A DNA stretch of 64,000 bases from Vibrio bivalvicida. GTDB lineage: Bacteria; Pseudomonadota; Gammaproteobacteria; Enterobacterales; Vibrionaceae. Positions 45,589 to 55,603 of this stretch are shown piece after piece (positions within the stretch are counted from its first letter, which is position 1; every line of letters begins with the position of its first letter). The stretch spans positions 124,001 through 188,000 of the forward strand of contig NZ_LLEI02000032.1 of the NCBI RefSeq assembly GCF_001399455.2, written 5' to 3'. The position numbers and the translations under genes were made by a program. A model generated the notes under the pieces. That model did not search any database. It had not been told where the DNA came from and saw only the letters and a program-made list of their open reading frames with translations.

Positions 45589-46218
45589 TTACGCACTCAC
45601 CCACTCGGCAACCACTTTAGAGATATCGTCAGCAACCTGCTCAATACTTTGCTCCGCGTTGACGACAACAACAGATTCGTCTAGCTGAGCAAGCTCTAGA
45701 TAGCGGTCACGGGTTCTATCGAAAAAGCTCATATCCATTTTTTCAATTCGATCAAGCTCCCCGCGGCCACGAGCACGTTCAAGGCCTACTCTCGGATCGA
45801 TATCGAGATAGATAGTCAGATCAGGTTTAAAGTCACCTAAGGTGGTGCGTTTAAGTGCCGTCATGGTTTCACGCGGTATCTGACGCCCCCCCCCCTGATA
45901 AGCTTGAGAAGACATATCATGGCGATCACCAACAACCCAACTGCCAGAAGCCAATGCAGGTTTGATTACATTCTCGACAAGCTGAACACGCGCGGCGTAC
46001 ATCAGCAGCAGCTCCGTCATATCTTGCAGCTCTTCGCCTTCATGCTCTTGCTTAACTAATGTGCGTAGCTGCTCAGCCAATGCCGTACCGCCTGGTTCAC
46101 GCGTATTTTTTATGTGTTCGACACCAGTATTTCTCAGTGCTTCTAATACTGCTTTTATAGCCGTACTTTTACCTGCACCCTCTAGACCTTCAATGACAAT
46201 AAATTTCGCGTTATTCAT
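45589..46218 (-). CDS. tmk: Thymidylate kinase
   Basis: A 209-residue dTMP kinase. The P-loop is GLEGAGKST, the DRH-type motif is [18 protein letters not shown], and [14 protein letters not shown] is the conserved substrate segment. The GGGR codons are written as a run of ten G on the coding strand (ten C at 45886-45895), unusual for a gene that should be essential. Its start overlaps mltG by 4 bp. Confidence 0.95.
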   Translation of the reverse strand: MNNAKFIVIEGLEGAGKSTAIKAVLEALRNTGVEHIKNTREPGGTALAEQLRTLVKQEHEGEELQDMTELLLMYAARVQLVENVIKPALASGSWVVGDRHDMSSQAYQGGGRQIPRETMTALKRTTLGDFKPDLTIYLDIDPRVGLERARGRGELDRIEKMDMSFFDRTRDRYLELAQLDESVVVVNAEQSIEQVADDISKVVAEWVSA

Positions 46219-47231
46219 TTATTACTTCTTAATTGTTTTAAATAAGCTCGAACAGCTCGGTTATGTTCGGCCAATGTTTTTGAGAATACATGTCCACCGT
46301 TACCACTCGCAACAAAGTAAAGATAATTACTATCTTCTGGATTTAGAGCCGCTTGAATAGAAGCTTCTCCGGGCATAGCGATCGGCGTAGGTGGTAGACC
46401 GAAGATAGTATAGGTATTGTAAGGTGTCGGTGTACGCAGGTCTTTCTTGCGGATATTACCATCGTACTTATCACCCATTCCGTAGATAACTGTTGGATCG
46501 GTTTGCAAGCGCATACGTTTGTTTAACCGGTTAACGAATACTGCCGCAACGCGCTCTCGCTCAGATTCCACTGCAGTTTCTTTTTCGATAATCGAGGCGA
46601 GAATAAGTGCGTCATAAGAAGTCTTGAGTGGCAACTTATCTTGGCGCGTCGCCCAGTGCTCATCAAGTACCATTTGTAATTTATCGGCGGCACGCTTAAG
46701 AATATCTAAGTCCGAGGCACCAAACGTATAGTGATAGGTTTCCGCAAGCAGTAGACCTTCAAGCTTTTGGTGCTGAACGCCCAGTTTTTCGGCGATCTCG
46801 GCCTCACTTAAGCCATCTAATTCATGCTTAAGATAAGGAGCGTTTTGAATAGTTTCTTGCCACTCTTTAAAGTTTGAACCCTCAACAAAAGTAATCGAGA
46901 ATTGGTGCTCTTTGCCCTGTTTAAACTGTTTCAAAGCGCTCTTCAGCGTTGAATCTGACACCAATAAGTAAGTGCCAGCACGCAGTTGAGCTAGCTCAGG
47001 ATGGAAACGACGCACAAGCTTCACCACGTCGCTCGTGTCAATCATTTTTGACTCTGTAAGTTGTTCGAGTACGCGATTAAAACTGGTCCCAGACGCAATA
47101 GTAAAGATCTGCGACTCTTCGATTTGAAGTGGTTGATTGAGATACTGCTCAACTTGTTTGACAATATAGACGCAGCCGCCTGCAGCGATTGCTGCAACAA
47201 GCAGTAAAAATAGAGTGATTTTTTTAATCAC
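46215..47231 (-). CDS. mltG: Endolytic peptidoglycan transglycosylase MltG
   Basis: A 338-residue YceG-family enzyme. A short cytoplasmic N-terminus is followed by one membrane anchor (residues ~5-25), a LysM-like module, and the catalytic domain. The catalytic Glu is in [13 protein letters not shown], with [25 protein letters not shown] as the family core. It cleaves nascent glycan and helps set strand length. ATGA overlaps on both sides (4 bp with pabC and tmk) show tight operon structure. Confidence 0.94.
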   Translation of the reverse strand: MIKKITLFLLLVAAIAAGGCVYIVKQVEQYLNQPLQIEESQIFTIASGTSFNRVLEQLTESKMIDTSDVVKLVRRFHPELAQLRAGTYLLVSDSTLKSALKQFKQGKEHQFSITFVEGSNFKEWQETIQNAPYLKHELDGLSEAEIAEKLGVQHQKLEGLLLAETYHYTFGASDLDILKRAADKLQMVLDEHWATRQDKLPLKTSYDALILASIIEKETAVESERERVAAVFVNRLNKRMRLQTDPTVIYGMGDKYDGNIRKKDLRTPTPYNTYTIFGLPPTPIAMPGEASIQAALNPEDSNYLYFVASGNGGHVFSKTLAEHNRAVRAYLKQLRSNK

Positions 47232-48031
47232 GACTCGATCATCTCCTGAATTCGTTTGGTTGTATTTCCAATATCAAACTGGTGCGAACTAATCGCTCGA
47301 ATCGGTGCAACGCCCAAAATTGAGTTAGTCACAAAGACCTCATCAGCCTCCATCACTTCAGCCAGTTTAAACTCTCCAATTTGAGTACTTATCCCTTGAA
47401 TAGCTGCCCACTCTAGAACATCTCGGCGTATCACACCACTTACCCCTGCTTTGTCCAAAACTGGCGTAAACAGGGTTGAATCTTTAAACCAGAACAAATT
47501 TGCCATTGTGGTCTCAATTACATTCCCTTCGATGTCTAGTGCAATTCCATCAGCAAAGGAGCGCTGTTCAAGCTCAGCTTTTAACAGAATTTGCTCTAGT
47601 CGGTTGTTGTGCTTATGCCCCGCAAGCAACGGATTATGGCCAAGTCGTAAGTCACACACCCCGAGAACTAAACCTTGCTGCTGCCATTGTTCATAATGTG
47701 CCGGATAAATAAAGTCGCTAATAGTAACATTTGGTGAGGTCACTTGAGTAGGGCTATATCCCCTGCCTCCTTCGCCGCGGCTGATATGCAGTTTTAGTCC
47801 GGCTTTATTATCACTACGGGCCATTTGTTTAAGCCAACCTTCAACCTCGTTCCAATCTGGGCGTGGAATACGCAGCGTATCCAAACAAGCATTCATACGA
47901 GCAACATGCAGTGGCCACCGACATATCTCGCCTTCACGCGTTAGCATAGTCGTGAAACAGCCATCACCGTATTGGAACGAGCGATCAGTCAATGAAATTG
48001 AATCTGCATAGACTCCATTCACCATGAACAT
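47228..48031 (-). CDS. pabC: 4-Amino-4-deoxychorismate lyase
   Basis: A 267-residue class IV PLP enzyme that releases p-aminobenzoate for folate synthesis. FQYGDGCFTT is the N-terminal signature, GHKHNNRLEQILLKAEL carries the PLP lysine, and EVMEADEVFVTNSILGV is the C-terminal hallmark. The ATG at 48031 (MFMVNGVY) has AAGGA six bases upstream; 48049 is less good. It follows fabF, as in E. coli. Confidence 0.92.
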   Translation of the reverse strand: MFMVNGVYADSISLTDRSFQYGDGCFTTMLTREGEICRWPLHVARMNACLDTLRIPRPDWNEVEGWLKQMARSDNKAGLKLHISRGEGGRGYSPTQVTSPNVTISDFIYPAHYEQWQQQGLVLGVCDLRLGHNPLLAGHKHNNRLEQILLKAELEQRSFADGIALDIEGNVIETTMANLFWFKDSTLFTPVLDKAGVSGVIRRDVLEWAAIQGISTQIGEFKLAEVMEADEVFVTNSILGVAPIRAISSHQFDIGNTTKRIQEMIES

Positions 48032-48074
48032 GTCATATCCTTTTATCACTGATTGCGAATTTATAACCCATTAA

Positions 48075-48110
48075 ATAACAAAACGGCTTAATGCCAAAGC
48101 ACTAAGCCGT
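48075..48110 (-). terminator. Terminator/attenuator between fabF and pabC
   Basis: An 8-bp outer stem (ACGGCTTA) with an inner TGC/GCA pairing, loop CAAA, followed on the minus strand by TTTTGTTATTT. pabC starts 44 bp on, so it probably only limits read-through. Confidence 0.75.
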
Positions 48111-48135
48111 CTATTTAATCTAACTCAGAAGGTAT

Positions 48136-49377
48136 TTAGATTTTTTTAAACACTAGAGAGCCATTCGTACCACCGAAGCCGAACGAATTACAGATAGCGT
48201 AATCCATCGAAACCTCTTTAGCAGTATGTGGAACTAGGTCAATATCTAAGCCTTCTTCTGGATTGTCTAGGTTGATCGTTGGTGGAACCATTTGATCTAC
48301 GAGCGACATCACCGTAACGATCGCTTCAACAGAACCCGCAGCACCAAGCAAGTGGCCGGTCATAGACTTAGTTGAAGAAACTTTCACTTGCTTAGAGCCT
48401 TCTTCACCTAGTGCGCGCTTGACGCCTTTAATCTCAGCAACGTCACCGGCTGGTGTAGAGGTGCCGTGAGCATTCACATAACCAACTTGAGTACCTGTGA
48501 TACCCGCATCTCGCATTGCTGCTTCCATCGCTAGAGCGCCACCTGAACCATCTTCACTTGGAGAAGTCATGTGGTAAGCATCGCCAGACATGCCAAAACC
48601 AACAAGCTCCGCATAGATTTTAGCCCCGCGAGCTTTCGCATGTTCGTACTCTTCTAGAACCATCATGCCTGCGCCATCACCAAGAACAAAACCGTCACGG
48701 TCTTTGTCCCAAGGACGCGATGCTTTTTGAGGTTCATCATTGCGAGTAGAAAGTGCTTTCGCAGCACCAAAGCCTGCCATACCCAGTGGAGTAGATGCTT
48801 TTTCAGCACCACCCGCAACCATAGCTTCTGCGTCGCCGTATGCAATCATACGGGCCGCATGGCCGATATTGTGTAGACCTGTAGTACACGCCGTCGAAAT
48901 CGCGATGTTAGGGCCGCGAAGACCACGCATAATAGATAAGTTACCTGCAACCATGTTTACAATGGTTGATGGTACGAAGAACGGGCTCACTTTACGTGGA
49001 CCTTTCTCAACAAGGGCAGTATGCCCGGTTTCGATGAGATCGAGACCGCCAATGCCTGAACCGATAGCAACGCCAACGCGAGCAGCATTTTCTTCGTTGA
49101 TTTGTAAACCAGAGTCATCTAGAGCTTGGATACCTGCTGCGATGCCGTATTGAATGAAGAGATCCATTTTACGTGCATCTTTTTTAGACATGTATTCAGT
49201 ACAGTCAAAACCTTTTACTAAACCCGCAAAGCGAGTAGAAAAGTTTTCAGCATCAAAGTGCTCGATATTCACGATACCGCTTTGACCTGCTAGCAGGGCT
49301 TTCCAAGATGATTCTACGGTGTTGCCTACCGGTGACAACATACCCATGCCAGTGACAACAACACGACGCTTGGACAC
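48136..49377 (-). CDS. fabF: 3-Oxoacyl-ACP synthase II
   Basis: A 413-residue KAS II, the same length as E. coli FabF. The catalytic Cys is in [12 protein letters not shown], with His residues in [11 protein letters not shown] and [11 protein letters not shown] and [11 protein letters not shown] at the end. The GTG at 49377 with GGAG nine bases upstream starts the protein at SKRRVVVTG; the frame continues 20 codons farther but into the acpP-fabF gap hairpin region. It elongates acyl chains and responds to temperature in E. coli. Confidence 0.95.
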   Translation of the reverse strand: MSKRRVVVTGMGMLSPVGNTVESSWKALLAGQSGIVNIEHFDAENFSTRFAGLVKGFDCTEYMSKKDARKMDLFIQYGIAAGIQALDDSGLQINEENAARVGVAIGSGIGGLDLIETGHTALVEKGPRKVSPFFVPSTIVNMVAGNLSIMRGLRGPNIAISTACTTGLHNIGHAARMIAYGDAEAMVAGGAEKASTPLGMAGFGAAKALSTRNDEPQKASRPWDKDRDGFVLGDGAGMMVLEEYEHAKARGAKIYAELVGFGMSGDAYHMTSPSEDGSGGALAMEAAMRDAGITGTQVGYVNAHGTSTPAGDVAEIKGVKRALGEEGSKQVKVSSTKSMTGHLLGAAGSVEAIVTVMSLVDQMVPPTINLDNPEEGLDIDLVPHTAKEVSMDYAICNSFGFGGTNGSLVFKKI

Positions 49378-49424
49378 GATATTATTCTCCGGGATTGAAA
49401 TGATTCTATGGAAGGATAGAAGGG

Positions 49425-49458
49425 TTAAAAAGAACACAGGCGGCCAGAAGGCCGCCTG
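49425..49458 (-). terminator. Attenuator hairpin between acpP and fabF
   Basis: A 9-bp GC-rich stem (CAGGCGGCC) with a 4-base loop at 49437-49458, followed on the minus strand by TGTTCTTTTT. It should end most acpP transcripts and let a fraction reach fabF, matching the high demand for ACP. Confidence 0.8.
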
Positions 49459-49469
49459 GGAGAGATAGA

Positions 49470-49703
49470 TTACTGAGCGCTGTTTACGTAGTCGATTGCA
49501 GCTTGAACAGTAGTGATTTTCTCAGCTTCTTCGTCTGGAATCTCAGTGTCAAATTCTTCTTCTAGAGCCATTACTAGTTCAACAGTGTCTAGAGAATCAG
49601 CACCTAGATCATCAACGAATGAAGCTTCGTTCTTAACTTCAGCTTCGTCTACACCTAGCTGTTCAACAATGATTTTCTTTACGCGTTCTTCGATGTTGCT
49701 CAT
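49470..49703 (-). CDS. acpP: Acyl carrier protein
   Basis: A 77-residue acidic ACP. The phosphopantetheine Ser is in [10 protein letters not shown]. Almost identical to E. coli AcpP. It carries growing acyl chains for fatty acid, lipid A and related pathways. It has a 306-bp upstream gap, consistent with its own promoter inside the fab cluster. Confidence 0.98.
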
Positions 49704-50009
49704 TTTTTCTTTTCCTTTACAGATTTCGCCTAATGCGATGATTCAGTAGTTTATTCGAACTACTGAAAGTTGCAAGAGGGACCTTGCTGGTCAAACCACA
49801 ATTTTAGCGATTTTAACCGAAATTCAATACATTTTTGACTTAAATCATGCACAAAACTTGCGCACGTTTATGTCAATAGTCACAAACTATAGGCTATTTT
49901 TACGAGAATAAATAGCCAAGTTAACGACATTAAGTGCAAATTTACTTCACCCGCAGAATTTTGAATGAAATTTAATGAAAAAGTTCACTAATACTGCAAG
50001 GTAAGCGAT
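49704..50009 (-). promoter_or_regulatory. acpP promoter/leader region
   Basis: 306 bp without a gene. It holds a 10-bp inverted repeat, TTCAGTAGTT-TATTCG-AACTACTGAA (49742-49767), just upstream of the acpP ribosome binding site, and an exact -35 hexamer TTGACA on the minus strand at 49871-49876. The matching -10 box is unclear. Confidence 0.5.
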
Positions 50010-50744
50010 TTACACCATGTACATGCCGCCATTTACATGCAAAGTTTCACCAGTAATATATGCCGCCTCTGGAGAAGCTAGGAACACAACCGCTGATGCA
50101 ATTTCACGTGGGTCACCCAATCTACCCGCAGGAACCGCTGACAACGTCGAGGCACGTTGCTCATCGTTCAGAGCTTTAGTCATGTCTGTTTCGATAAAGC
50201 CAGGTGCTACTGTGTTGACAGTAACGCCACGTGAAGCCACTTCACGTGCCATAGACTTAGTGAAGCCAATCACACCAGCTTTAGCCGCAGCATAGTTTGC
50301 CTGACCTGCATTACCCATAGTACCAACAACAGAACCTACGTTGATGATGCGACCAGCGCGCTTTTTCATCATACCGCGAAGTACTGCTTTAGACATACGG
50401 AAAATAGGCGTTAGGTTGGTATCGATGATGTCATCCCACTCTGAATCTTTCATTCGCATCAGTAGGTTGTCACGTGTGATACCTGCGTTATTAACCAGGA
50501 TGTCAATCGCACCAAACTCATCGTTAATAGTCTTAAGTGTTGCTTCAATAGACTCAACGTTAGTCACATTAAGTGCTAGACCTTTACCATTTTCACCAAG
50601 ATATTCGCTGATTGCAGCAGCACCACCTTCAGAAGTCGCAGTACCAATGACTGTCGCTCCGCGCTCAACCAGTAGTTCAGCAATCGCGCGACCAATACCA
50701 CGGCTTGCACCCGTAACTAGAGCAATCTTACCTTCTAGGTTCAT
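50010..50744 (-). CDS. fabG: 3-Oxoacyl-ACP reductase
   Basis: A 244-residue SDR-fold reductase (E. coli 244) using NADPH. TGASRGIG, NNAGIT, the catalytic Ser region NVGSVVG, YAAAK and APGFIETDM are all present. The ATG at 50744 matches the family N-terminus MNLEGK; the adjacent ATG at 50747 has better spacing to AGGA and may be used instead. It carries out the first reduction of each elongation cycle. Confidence 0.95.
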   Translation of the reverse strand: MNLEGKIALVTGASRGIGRAIAELLVERGATVIGTATSEGGAAAISEYLGENGKGLALNVTNVESIEATLKTINDEFGAIDILVNNAGITRDNLLMRMKDSEWDDIIDTNLTPIFRMSKAVLRGMMKKRAGRIINVGSVVGTMGNAGQANYAAAKAGVIGFTKSMAREVASRGVTVNTVAPGFIETDMTKALNDEQRASTLSAVPAGRLGDPREIASAVVFLASPEAAYITGETLHVNGGMYMV

Positions 50745-50772
50745 CATGTTCGTTATTCCTATGTCCTTAAAA

Positions 50773-51696
50773 TTACTTAGCAGCTTCAAGAGAGGCAGTA
50801 TCGTTTACTGCTGCGCCGCTTAGTGTTTTAACAATTCGTTTTGTTAAGCCAGTTAACACTTTGCCAGGGCCAAGCTCTAGCAGTTTCTCTACACCTTGTT
50901 CATTCATTAGTTGCACGCTCTCAGTCCAACGTACTGGGCTGTATAGCTGACGAACTAATGCAGCTTTGATTTTTGCAGGTTCAGTTTCAGCAATAACATC
51001 AACGTTATTGATCACTGGCAATTGAGGTGCGTTAAATTCGATCTCTTCAAGTGCTACTGCTAACTTATCAGCTGCTGGTTTCATTAGCGCGCAGTGAGAT
51101 GGTACTGATACTGGTAGTGGAAGAGCACGCTTAGCGCCAGCTTCTTTACACAGTGCACCAGCGCGCTCAACCGCATCTTTACTACCAGCGATCACTACCT
51201 GACCTGGAGAGTTAAAGTTAACTGGTGATACCACTTCGCCCTGTGCCGCTTCTTCACACGCTTTAGCAATCGCATCATCATCTAGGCCGATAATTGCGTA
51301 CATTGCACCTGTACCTGCTGGTACCGCTTCTTGCATTAGCTGACCGCGTAGTTCAACAAGTTTGATGGCTTGTTTAAAATCAATGACACCAGCACATACT
51401 AGTGCAGAGTATTCGCCTAAGCTGTGACCTGCTAGGTTAGTTGGCTGCTCTAGACCTTGTTGTTGCCAAACGCGCCAGATAGCAACTGATGATGCTAGAA
51501 GCGCAGGCTGTGTACGGTGTGTTTGGTTTAGATCTTCTGCAGGGCCATTTTGGACTAGCGCCCAAAGATCGTAGCCTAGAGCTTCCGATGCTTCTGCAAA
51601 AGTTTGTTTAACGACTTCAAACTGTTCGCCAAGTTCAGCAAGCATACCCACAGTTTGTGAGCCTTGACCTGGAAATACGATAGCAAACTTGCTCAT
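50773..51696 (-). CDS. fabD: Malonyl-CoA:ACP transacylase
   Basis: A 307-residue acyltransferase (E. coli 309). FPGQGSQ at the start, nucleophile Ser in GHSLGEYSAL, the Arg of QLMQ-adjacent segment, and VSVPSHCALM with the catalytic His. It charges ACP with malonate. It lies between fabH and fabG in the standard order. Confidence 0.96.
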   Translation of the reverse strand: MSKFAIVFPGQGSQTVGMLAELGEQFEVVKQTFAEASEALGYDLWALVQNGPAEDLNQTHRTQPALLASSVAIWRVWQQQGLEQPTNLAGHSLGEYSALVCAGVIDFKQAIKLVELRGQLMQEAVPAGTGAMYAIIGLDDDAIAKACEEAAQGEVVSPVNFNSPGQVVIAGSKDAVERAGALCKEAGAKRALPLPVSVPSHCALMKPAADKLAVALEEIEFNAPQLPVINNVDVIAETEPAKIKAALVRQLYSPVRWTESVQLMNEQGVEKLLELGPGKVLTGLTKRIVKTLSGAAVNDTASLEAAK

Positions 51697-51726
51697 TTTC
51701 TTTTCCTTAAACCTATTTCTTTATAC

Positions 51727-51763
51727 AAAGAGAAGAAAGAAAAGATGCCCTTTTAGCATCTTT
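51727..51763 (-). terminator. Attenuator hairpin between fabH and fabD
   Basis: An 8-bp stem (AAAGATGC) with a 7-base loop at 51741-51763, followed on the minus strand by a T/C-rich tract. It sits 17 bp after fabH and 45 bp before fabD. Confidence 0.6.
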
Positions 51764-51780
51764 AATTTGAATTCTGTTGA

Positions 51781-52761
51781 TTAGAACTTAACCAGAGCTG
51801 AGCCCCAAGTAAAGCCACCACCAAATGCTTCAAGCAGCAGCGTTTGACCACGCTTGATTCGACCGTCACGTACCGCTTCATCAAGCGCAGTTGGTACTGT
51901 TGCAGCTGAGGTGTTGCCGTGACGATCTAAAGTAATAACCACCTGGTCCAACGACATAGCGAGCTTTTTCGCTGTCGCAGAGATAATTCGTAAGTTTGCT
52001 TGGTGAGGAACTAACCAGTCTAGATCAGATTTATCCAGACCATTCTCTTTTAGCGTCTCTTTCACAAGACGCGAAAGCTGAGTCACGGCTACTTTGAATA
52101 CTTCGTTACCTGCCATATGCAGCCAACTATTGATATCTTCGCTGTGCTCCGACTCACTTGGTACTTTCTCGTGGCGGTCTGGGAACTTAAGGCTCAGTAG
52201 CTCGCCAAAACGACCATCAGAGTTAATGGTTGTCGATAAGATGCCAGGCTCTTCACTTGCACCAACGACAACAGCACCCGCAGCATCACCGAAAAGGATA
52301 ATCGTTGAACGGTCATTGGGATCACACGTTTTAGACAAAGCGTCCGCGCCGATCACTAGAATATTTTTACAATGGCCTGTTTTGATGTACTGATCGGCAA
52401 CAGACAAGGCATATACAAAGCCTGAACACGCTGCTGCCATATCAAAGGCAGGGCAATGCTTAATACCAAGAAGTGCTTGTACCTGACATGCCGCAGACGG
52501 GAAAGCATGAGAGCCACTAGTGGTTGCTACCAGAATCATATCGATATCGTTTTTGTCGATACCTGCCATCTCGATAGCATTCTTCGCCGCATGGTAACCC
52601 ATGTCAGCAACAGTTTCGTTCTCTGCTGCAATTCGACGCTCTTTAATACCCGTGCGAGTAACAATCCACTCATCACTTGTATCTACCATTTTCTCTAAGT
52701 CTGCGTTTGAACGCACCTGAGATGGCAGGTAGCTGCCAGTACCTAAAATTTTGCTATACAT
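51781..52761 (-). CDS. fabH: 3-Oxoacyl-ACP synthase III
   Basis: A 326-residue KAS III (E. coli 317) starting fatty acid synthesis from acetyl-CoA and malonyl-ACP. The catalytic Cys is in [13 protein letters not shown], His in VPHQANLRI and Asn in [12 protein letters not shown]. There is a charged insertion near residue 200 ([13 protein letters not shown]) that E. coli lacks. It directly follows plsX. Confidence 0.95.
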   Translation of the reverse strand: MYSKILGTGSYLPSQVRSNADLEKMVDTSDEWIVTRTGIKERRIAAENETVADMGYHAAKNAIEMAGIDKNDIDMILVATTSGSHAFPSAACQVQALLGIKHCPAFDMAAACSGFVYALSVADQYIKTGHCKNILVIGADALSKTCDPNDRSTIILFGDAAGAVVVGASEEPGILSTTINSDGRFGELLSLKFPDRHEKVPSESEHSEDINSWLHMAGNEVFKVAVTQLSRLVKETLKENGLDKSDLDWLVPHQANLRIISATAKKLAMSLDQVVITLDRHGNTSAATVPTALDEAVRDGRIKRGQTLLLEAFGGGFTWGSALVKF

Positions 52762-52766
52762 GAAGA

Positions 52767-53792
52767 CTAATAATGCCTCTCGAGTAAAACCGCTTCCAAA
52801 CGATCGCTAATACGGCTTGGTACTTGTCGTTGGACCTCATGTAGAGCTTCACCAATCGCATTGATTACCGCTTCTACATCAGCACTTCCGTGGCTTTTTA
52901 TGACAATTCCGCGCAATCCTAGCAAACTTGCGCCGTTATACTGGTCGGGGTTCAAGGTTTTTAGCTCGTTAAAAAGCCCAGAAAATAATATTCTTGCAAT
53001 CCAACCCTTTAGAGATTGGGTCATCATGCTCGATTTCAACTTATCGATAAAAAGTTGCGCCGTTCCTTCACACGCTTTCAGGCAAACGTTACCGACAAAT
53101 CCATCACAAACCACAACATCTGCGGCATCGTGCAGTAACTGATTACCTTCAATATAGCCGACAAAATTAACAGATTGTGTCTGATAAAGCATTTCTGCAC
53201 AGCGCTTGACTAGGTCATTACCTTTTATTTCTTCAGCGCCGATATTCAAAATTGCTACCCGAGGTGGACGCTGCAAGTACTGCTCAACTAAAGCGCTTCC
53301 CATCACTGCAAATTGAAACAATGAGTCTGCATCGCTCGATACATTCGCTCCGAGATCCAACATCCATGTTCTACCACCTGATGAAGTCGGCAAAGCAGAG
53401 ATCAATGCAGGCCTTTCGATACCTGGCAGTAATTTTAGCTTGAAACGTGACAAGGCCATCAATGCGCCCGTATTTCCGCAACTTACGCAAGCATCAGCTT
53501 GATTATCGGCGACAAGCTCAATCGTAGTGCCCATTGAGCTACCTTGATGATTCCGTAATGCGAGGGAAGGTTTTTCGGTGTTTGAGATAACTCGGTCAGT
53601 GTGCTCAATGCTCAAGCGAGCATTCGGCTGATGACCAAGAGATGATAATTGAGATGTGATCGCGTGCTGATCACCAACTAGGGTCACTTTTAGCTCTGGG
53701 AAATGCGACAATGCCTGCACGGCGGCAGGCACTGTGACGCGAGGACCGAAATCCCCGCCCATTGCATCAAGTGCAACGGTTATATTTTGCAA
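52767..53792 (-). CDS. plsX: Phosphate acyltransferase PlsX
   Basis: A 341-residue enzyme forming acyl-phosphate from acyl-ACP for phospholipid synthesis. The start [25 protein letters not shown], and [16 protein letters not shown] are diagnostic. It ends five bases before fabH and starts 9 bp after rpmF. Confidence 0.96.
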   Translation of the reverse strand: MQNITVALDAMGGDFGPRVTVPAAVQALSHFPELKVTLVGDQHAITSQLSSLGHQPNARLSIEHTDRVISNTEKPSLALRNHQGSSMGTTIELVADNQADACVSCGNTGALMALSRFKLKLLPGIERPALISALPTSSGGRTWMLDLGANVSSDADSLFQFAVMGSALVEQYLQRPPRVAILNIGAEEIKGNDLVKRCAEMLYQTQSVNFVGYIEGNQLLHDAADVVVCDGFVGNVCLKACEGTAQLFIDKLKSSMMTQSLKGWIARILFSGLFNELKTLNPDQYNGASLLGLRGIVIKSHGSADVEAVINAIGEALHEVQRQVPSRISDRLEAVLLERHY

Positions 53793-53801
53793 AGGTCAAC
53801 C

Positions 53802-53972
53802 TTACTTGTTGATAACCTTTTTGCCACGGTAGTAACCTTCAGCAGTTACGTTGTGGCGTAGGTGAGTTTCACCTGAAGTTGCGTCTACAGAAAGTGCAGC
53901 TGTAGTTAGGGCATCGTGTGAACGACGCATACCACGCATTGAACGTGATTTCTTGCTCTTTTGTACGGCCAT
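53802..53972 (-). CDS. rpmF: 50S ribosomal protein L32
   Basis: A 56-residue ribosomal protein too short for many gene finders. It begins [20 protein letters not shown] and ends [11 protein letters not shown], matching gammaproteobacterial L32. The zinc-binding cysteines found in some L32 forms are absent, as is normal for this lineage. Standard position between yceD and plsX. Confidence 0.97.
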   Translation of the reverse strand: MAVQKSKKSRSMRGMRRSHDALTTAALSVDATSGETHLRHNVTAEGYYRGKKVINK

Positions 53973-54003
53973 TGACCCTACTCCTATGTAAGTTCTTAAA
54001 GAA

Positions 54004-54534
54004 TTACTTCTTTAAGCTTTTTAAAACGTCAAATGGATTCGGTTTCTTATCTTCTTCCACAATTTCTTCTGGAAGCTCACCAAACACCATATTATCTGAA
54101 TCAACGCTACAATCCGCTTCATCATGCATTGCTATTTGAGGCAAGTTTAGAATGAACTCGTCTTCAACTAACTGTATTAGGTCTAACTCACCGTACTCGT
54201 TCAGATCTACCAAATCGTACTCTTCCGGTGCTTCCTCTTCAGTCTTTTCACCTTTGTAGGGTGTATAAGTGAATTGGACATCGCACTCATGTGCGAAAAC
54301 CTCATTACAGCGCTGACACTCTAAGTCGACTACGATGTTAGCTTTACCAGAGATAACAACGAGTCGCTGTTCATCTAAGTCAAATGACAGTGACACTTGG
54401 GCGTCGCGTTTAACGCCTTCAACTGATTCATCTAAGCGCTTAAAGAGACTAACTTGAATAATACCTTCAACATTTAGTCGCTTCTGAGCAGCGCGTGACG
54501 GATCAATCGTACGCGGTATTTTTACCTTTTGCAT
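54004..54534 (-). CDS. yceD: YceD (DUF177), 23S rRNA accumulation protein
   Basis: A 176-residue acidic protein. It starts [20 protein letters not shown], has [10 protein letters not shown] with two Cys, and ends VFGELPEE...[13 protein letters not shown], all typical of YceD. The family is needed for normal 23S rRNA levels in bacteria and plants. First gene of the rpmF-plsX-fab operon; 147 bp separate it from the divergent maf gene. Confidence 0.93.
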   Translation of the reverse strand: MQKVKIPRTIDPSRAAQKRLNVEGIIQVSLFKRLDESVEGVKRDAQVSLSFDLDEQRLVVISGKANIVVDLECQRCNEVFAHECDVQFTYTPYKGEKTEEEAPEEYDLVDLNEYGELDLIQLVEDEFILNLPQIAMHDEADCSVDSDNMVFGELPEEIVEEDKKPNPFDVLKSLKK

Positions 54535-54681
54535 AGGGCGCGAATTCTATCTTCCAAATCGTTTATAGTCAAAGAAAAAGGGCAAAAATTTGTACTTTTT
54601 TTCCTTATCAGCGAGAGAGCTAGTATAAAAGACATAATATGAATTAAGCTCACACCAACTCTGTTTCGATTGTAAAGAAAA

Positions 54682-55263
54682 ATGCCGAATTACCAACTAG
54701 TTTTAGCCTCAACATCGCCATATCGTAAGCAACTGCTCAATAAACTAGCAATTGCATTTGACACTGCGTCCCCTGAGTTCGATGAGACCCCATTCGAAAA
54801 TGAATCACCTTTGGCACTCGTTCAAAGACTCGCACAAGGTAAAGCCGAATCATGCGCAGTGAATCAACCAAGCTTAGTTATCGGTAGCGATCAGGTTTGT
54901 GTCATCAACGGCAAAATCATCGGCAAACCGCATACAAGGGAAAAAGCCATCGAACAGTTGACCCAACAAAGTGGCCAATCTATTCAGTTCTTTACTGGCT
55001 TAGCCCTACATAACACTCTAACTGGCTGTACGGATATAAAAGTCGATGCATTTACCGTCCACTTTCGATCCTTAAGCAAGAAGCAAATCGAGAGCTACGT
55101 TGATAAAGAACAGCCTTTTTACTGCGCTGGCAGCTTCAAAAGCGAAGGCTTGGGTATTGCTCTATTTGAACGATTAGAAGGTAAAGACCCAAACACGTTA
55201 GTCGGACTGCCACTGATTGATTTGATTGATATGCTCGCAGCGCAAGGGGTTGAGGTGCTTTAG
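54682..55263 (+). CDS. yceF: Nucleoside triphosphate pyrophosphatase (Maf, YceF type)
   Basis: A 193-residue Maf-family enzyme. [12 protein letters not shown] at the start, SPEFDETP, and [17 protein letters not shown] with the catalytic Asp; YceF-type members act on 7-methyl-GTP, and [12 protein letters not shown] is characteristic. It likely removes modified nucleotides from the pool. Divergent from yceD, as in E. coli. A heptamer repeat begins 4 bp past the stop. Confidence 0.93.
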   Translation: MPNYQLVLASTSPYRKQLLNKLAIAFDTASPEFDETPFENESPLALVQRLAQGKAESCAVNQPSLVIGSDQVCVINGKIIGKPHTREKAIEQLTQQSGQSIQFFTGLALHNTLTGCTDIKVDAFTVHFRSLSKKQIESYVDKEQPFYCAGSFKSEGLGIALFERLEGKDPNTLVGLPLIDLIDMLAAQGVEVL

Positions 55264-55266
55264 AGG

Positions 55267-55324
<58 letters not shown>

Positions 55325-55379
55325 CAAGTTTGAAAGGTTGGCACATAGCGTCAACCCTTTTCATTTCAATAAATTAAAC

Positions 55380-55485
55380 GGTCATCCCCGAGGGGGAGGT
55401 ACGACCGAGTTGGGGATCTCTTAACGCGAGTCACGAGCTTTTGGAGATTCCCTACTCCCTCCTTCGTCAGTCTAGGGAATGACGG
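55380..55485. repeat. Palindromic (MITE-like) intergenic element
   Basis: About 106 bp with inverted ends: GTCATCCCC at the left and GGGAATGAC at the right (allowing one mismatch), plus inner inverted words GGGGATCTC and GAGATTCCC. Each half also has its own C-run/G-run pairing, so the transcript could form a long branched hairpin. No coding capacity. Confidence 0.65.
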
Positions 55486-55519
55486 CATATAGCATCGTTC
55501 TTCTCTAGAAAGGCGGCGC

Positions 55520-55594
55520 AGTCCGAACTCTATTCTCGAAACGCAGCGTTCCACAGGGCGCAGCACGTTCCCGTTATCCATAGGACGAAGTCCG
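55520..55594. repeat. Intergenic repeat mosaic, copy B
   Basis: 55520-55548 is 25/29 identical to 41891-41919, and AGGACGAAGTCCG recurs at 55582-55594. It lies between the palindromic element and the rluC stop. Together the three repeat types fill most of the 340-bp maf-rluC gap. Confidence 0.7.
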
Positions 55595-55603
55595 TTCCTT
55601 TTT

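Noticed and set aside
50341..50823. 160-codon plus-strand frame across fabG/fabD
   Set aside because: Antisense to two conserved genes, with no family resemblance.
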